The notes under the pieces are model-generated. The model was not told where the DNA came from and made no database searches. It saw only the letters and a program-made list of their open reading frames with translations. A stretch of DNA of 6,616 nucleotides from CALGLS01 sp047626155 (GTDB taxonomy: Bacteria > Bacteroidota > Bacteroidia > Chitinophagales > Saprospiraceae), in the NCBI GenBank assembly GCA_047626155.1, contig JBLHRR010000218.1:1-6616 (forward strand), read 5' to 3'. Position 1 is the stretch's first letter, and each line of letters opens with the position of its first letter. Both the position numbers and the translations under genes were made by a program. Below are positions 5,530-6,616 of the stretch, in pieces.

Positions 5530-6616
5530 ATGATGTATCTGACTTTATCGCAAATACTCCTATTGCACCAAATGGTGTCAGGATGCAGTGCAGCCGAAAC
5601 CAAGCAAAAAAGGAAGGAGCAATGGCAAAGCATCAATTGGAAGCAAGCCTGGAGCATAGTAAAATCCTTACAAAGAAGAATCGTAGCAGCCGTCAAATTG
5701 AACAGGTGGGGGAAAGTCAAATCCTTACAATGGATACTGACACATTCCTTTTCTGCCAAAGTACTCGCAATTAGAAAAGTAACAGAAAACAAAGGAAGCC
5801 AGACAAGCGGAATAGATAGACAGATTTGGGATACCAGCGCATCCAAATGGGAAGCAATTGATACACTAAATCGGAAGGGCTATCAGGCTAAAGCTGTTAG
5901 ACGGGTTAAGGTATCCAAGTGAACAAGGTACACTGCAGGGGTCAATTATCTCTCCAACCTTAGCTAATATGGTATTAGATGGTATGGCACAAGCCATAGA
6001 CGAATCAATGAATATTCGGTATCATCATCACCACACAGGCTATCGAAGACGAGTAAATAATCCTTACAAAATACACTTTGTTCGCTATGCCGACGACTGG
6101 ATAGTAACTGCAAATAGTAAAGAGGTACTGGAAAATCGAGTCAAACCAGCCATCGAAGCTTTTCTCAAAGAAAGAAACTTGGAATTATCTGTTGAAAAGA
6201 CAATAATCACCTCGATTGAAAAAGGCTTTGATTTTCTGGGACAAAACTTCCGCAAATACAAAAATGGAAAACTCATCATTCAGCCATCCAAAAAGAGTGT
6301 GAAGAAACTGTTGGAGAAGAAACTGTTGGACAAAGTTCGGTCAACTATTAGACAAATGTACACCGTGCCAACCAGCGCTCTCATCATTCATCTCAACAGG
6401 ATAACTAAAGGGTGGGCAATGTATCATCGTCACTGTTGTGCCCAACAAACATTTAGCTGGATAGACCATCATATATGGAAAGCCATATGGATATGGTGTT
6501 TCCGCCGTCATAATAATAAAGGGAGAAAGTGGGTATTCAAAAGGTACTTTACCCAGTACAAAGGAAACCGATGGACTCTTTTTGGCAACGATGGAAAAAC
6601 AACTCATTATCTATAC
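5530..6616 (+). pseudogene. ltrA: Group II intron reverse transcriptase/maturase with internal deletion and frameshift, 3' end outside window
   Basis: The 5' part (5530-5922, possible starts ATG 5530 or 5572, neither with a Shine-Dalgarno sequence) encodes the N-terminal RT domain: INWKQAWSIVKSLQRRIV, then AKVLAIRKVTENKGSQTSGI (RT block 0) and GYQAKAVRRVKVSK, where a TGA ends the frame at 5920-5922. The 3' part resumes in the next frame at 5921 and is open to the window end: EQGTLQGSIISPTLANMVLD (block 4), FVRYADDW (block 5, YADD at 6086-6097), FDFLGQNF, then the maturase domain (LNRITKGWAMYHRHCCAQQT, and later RRHNNKGRKWVFKRYF). The segment that normally joins the two parts, roughly 110 to 120 residues with RT blocks 1 to 3 and the first catalytic aspartate, is missing. 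The protein is therefore dead as an RT. The intact maturase half has no obvious start of its own. A 15-bp tandem duplication sits at 6301-6330. A C-terminal endonuclease domain, if any, lies beyond the window. Confidence 0.9.
6301..6330 (+). repeat. Perfect 15-bp tandem duplication inside the maturase gene
   Basis: GAAGAAACTGTTGGA occurs twice in direct succession (6301-6315, 6316-6330). It keeps the reading frame and gives KKLLE-KKLLD between RT block 7 and the maturase domain. It looks like a replication-slippage duplication in a gene no longer under selection, though a natural KKLL repeat in the subfamily is possible. Confidence 0.8.

Larger units (their letters stand above)
4924..6616 (+). 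mobile_element. Group II intron (5' end to within its maturase gene; runs off the window)
   Basis: The element starts with GTGCG, the canonical group II 5' end, directly followed by a hairpin GCGAC-GGAAA-GTCGC (4926-4940). About 600 nt of structured, stop-rich, less AT-rich sequence follow (domains I to III), and then a reverse transcriptase/maturase gene in the domain IV position. Two exon-recognition pairings with the upstream exon (listed separately) fix the 5' boundary. Domains V and VI and the 3' splice site lie beyond 6616. The intron is in the same orientation as the methyltransferase fragment, so splicing could in principle restore that transcript. Its own RT is broken, so splicing would need a maturase supplied by another copy. 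Domain I style and the RVT_N-bearing ORF suggest a chloroplast-like class; this is an impression, not a computed class. Confidence 0.9.

Noticed and set aside
5583..5774. 63-codon reading frame inside the 5' part of the maturase gene
   Set aside because: It is in another frame from the well-matching RT N-terminal domain and has no similarity of its own.

Overview
The window suggests an AT-rich member of the Bacteroidota (Bacteroidetes). The signs are A-rich leaders without Shine-Dalgarno sequences, a TAnnTTTG-type -7 box before the first intact gene, and a hflK-hflC-nhaA order with protein sequences of that flavour. This is an inference from style; no marker gene is present to fix the genus.

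Layout: 1-444 is the decayed 3' end of an ISL3-family insertion sequence, with a broken transposase C-terminus and a probable right terminal repeat. 618-4124 is the only intact part, a same-strand cluster of hflK, hflC and nhaA. HflK and HflC are membrane-anchored SPFH/prohibitin-type proteins that together form the cage known to enclose and modulate the FtsH protease. NhaA is a Na+/H+ antiporter whose catalytic residues are all present. Between hflK and hflC lies a 158-bp, almost perfectly self-complementary element (1601-1758) that would fold into one long hairpin in the transcript.

4125-4585 has no convincing gene. It holds two further palindromic elements (about 4187-4353 and 4432-4557) that differ inside but share the same roughly 20-nt ends, so they look like two copies of a MITE- or REPIN-like family. 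4586-4923 is the 5' part of a class I SAM-dependent methyltransferase gene, broken twice: by an in-frame TAG at codon 22 and by a group II intron inserted at 4923/4924.

The intron runs from 4924 past the end of the window. Its 5' end (GTGCG), the EBS1 loop and EBS2 can be read directly, and both EBS sequences pair with the exon just upstream, which fixes the insertion site. Its reverse transcriptase/maturase gene has lost its middle part (RT blocks 1 to 4 in part, including the first catalytic aspartate region) and is frame-shifted, so this copy cannot make an active RT.

Overall this is one conserved membrane-protein operon flanked by decaying mobile DNA. I see no defence system, CRISPR array, toxin-antitoxin pair, tRNA or rRNA. 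The most unusual signal is the set of three long palindromic elements in the intergenic spaces of 3 kb.
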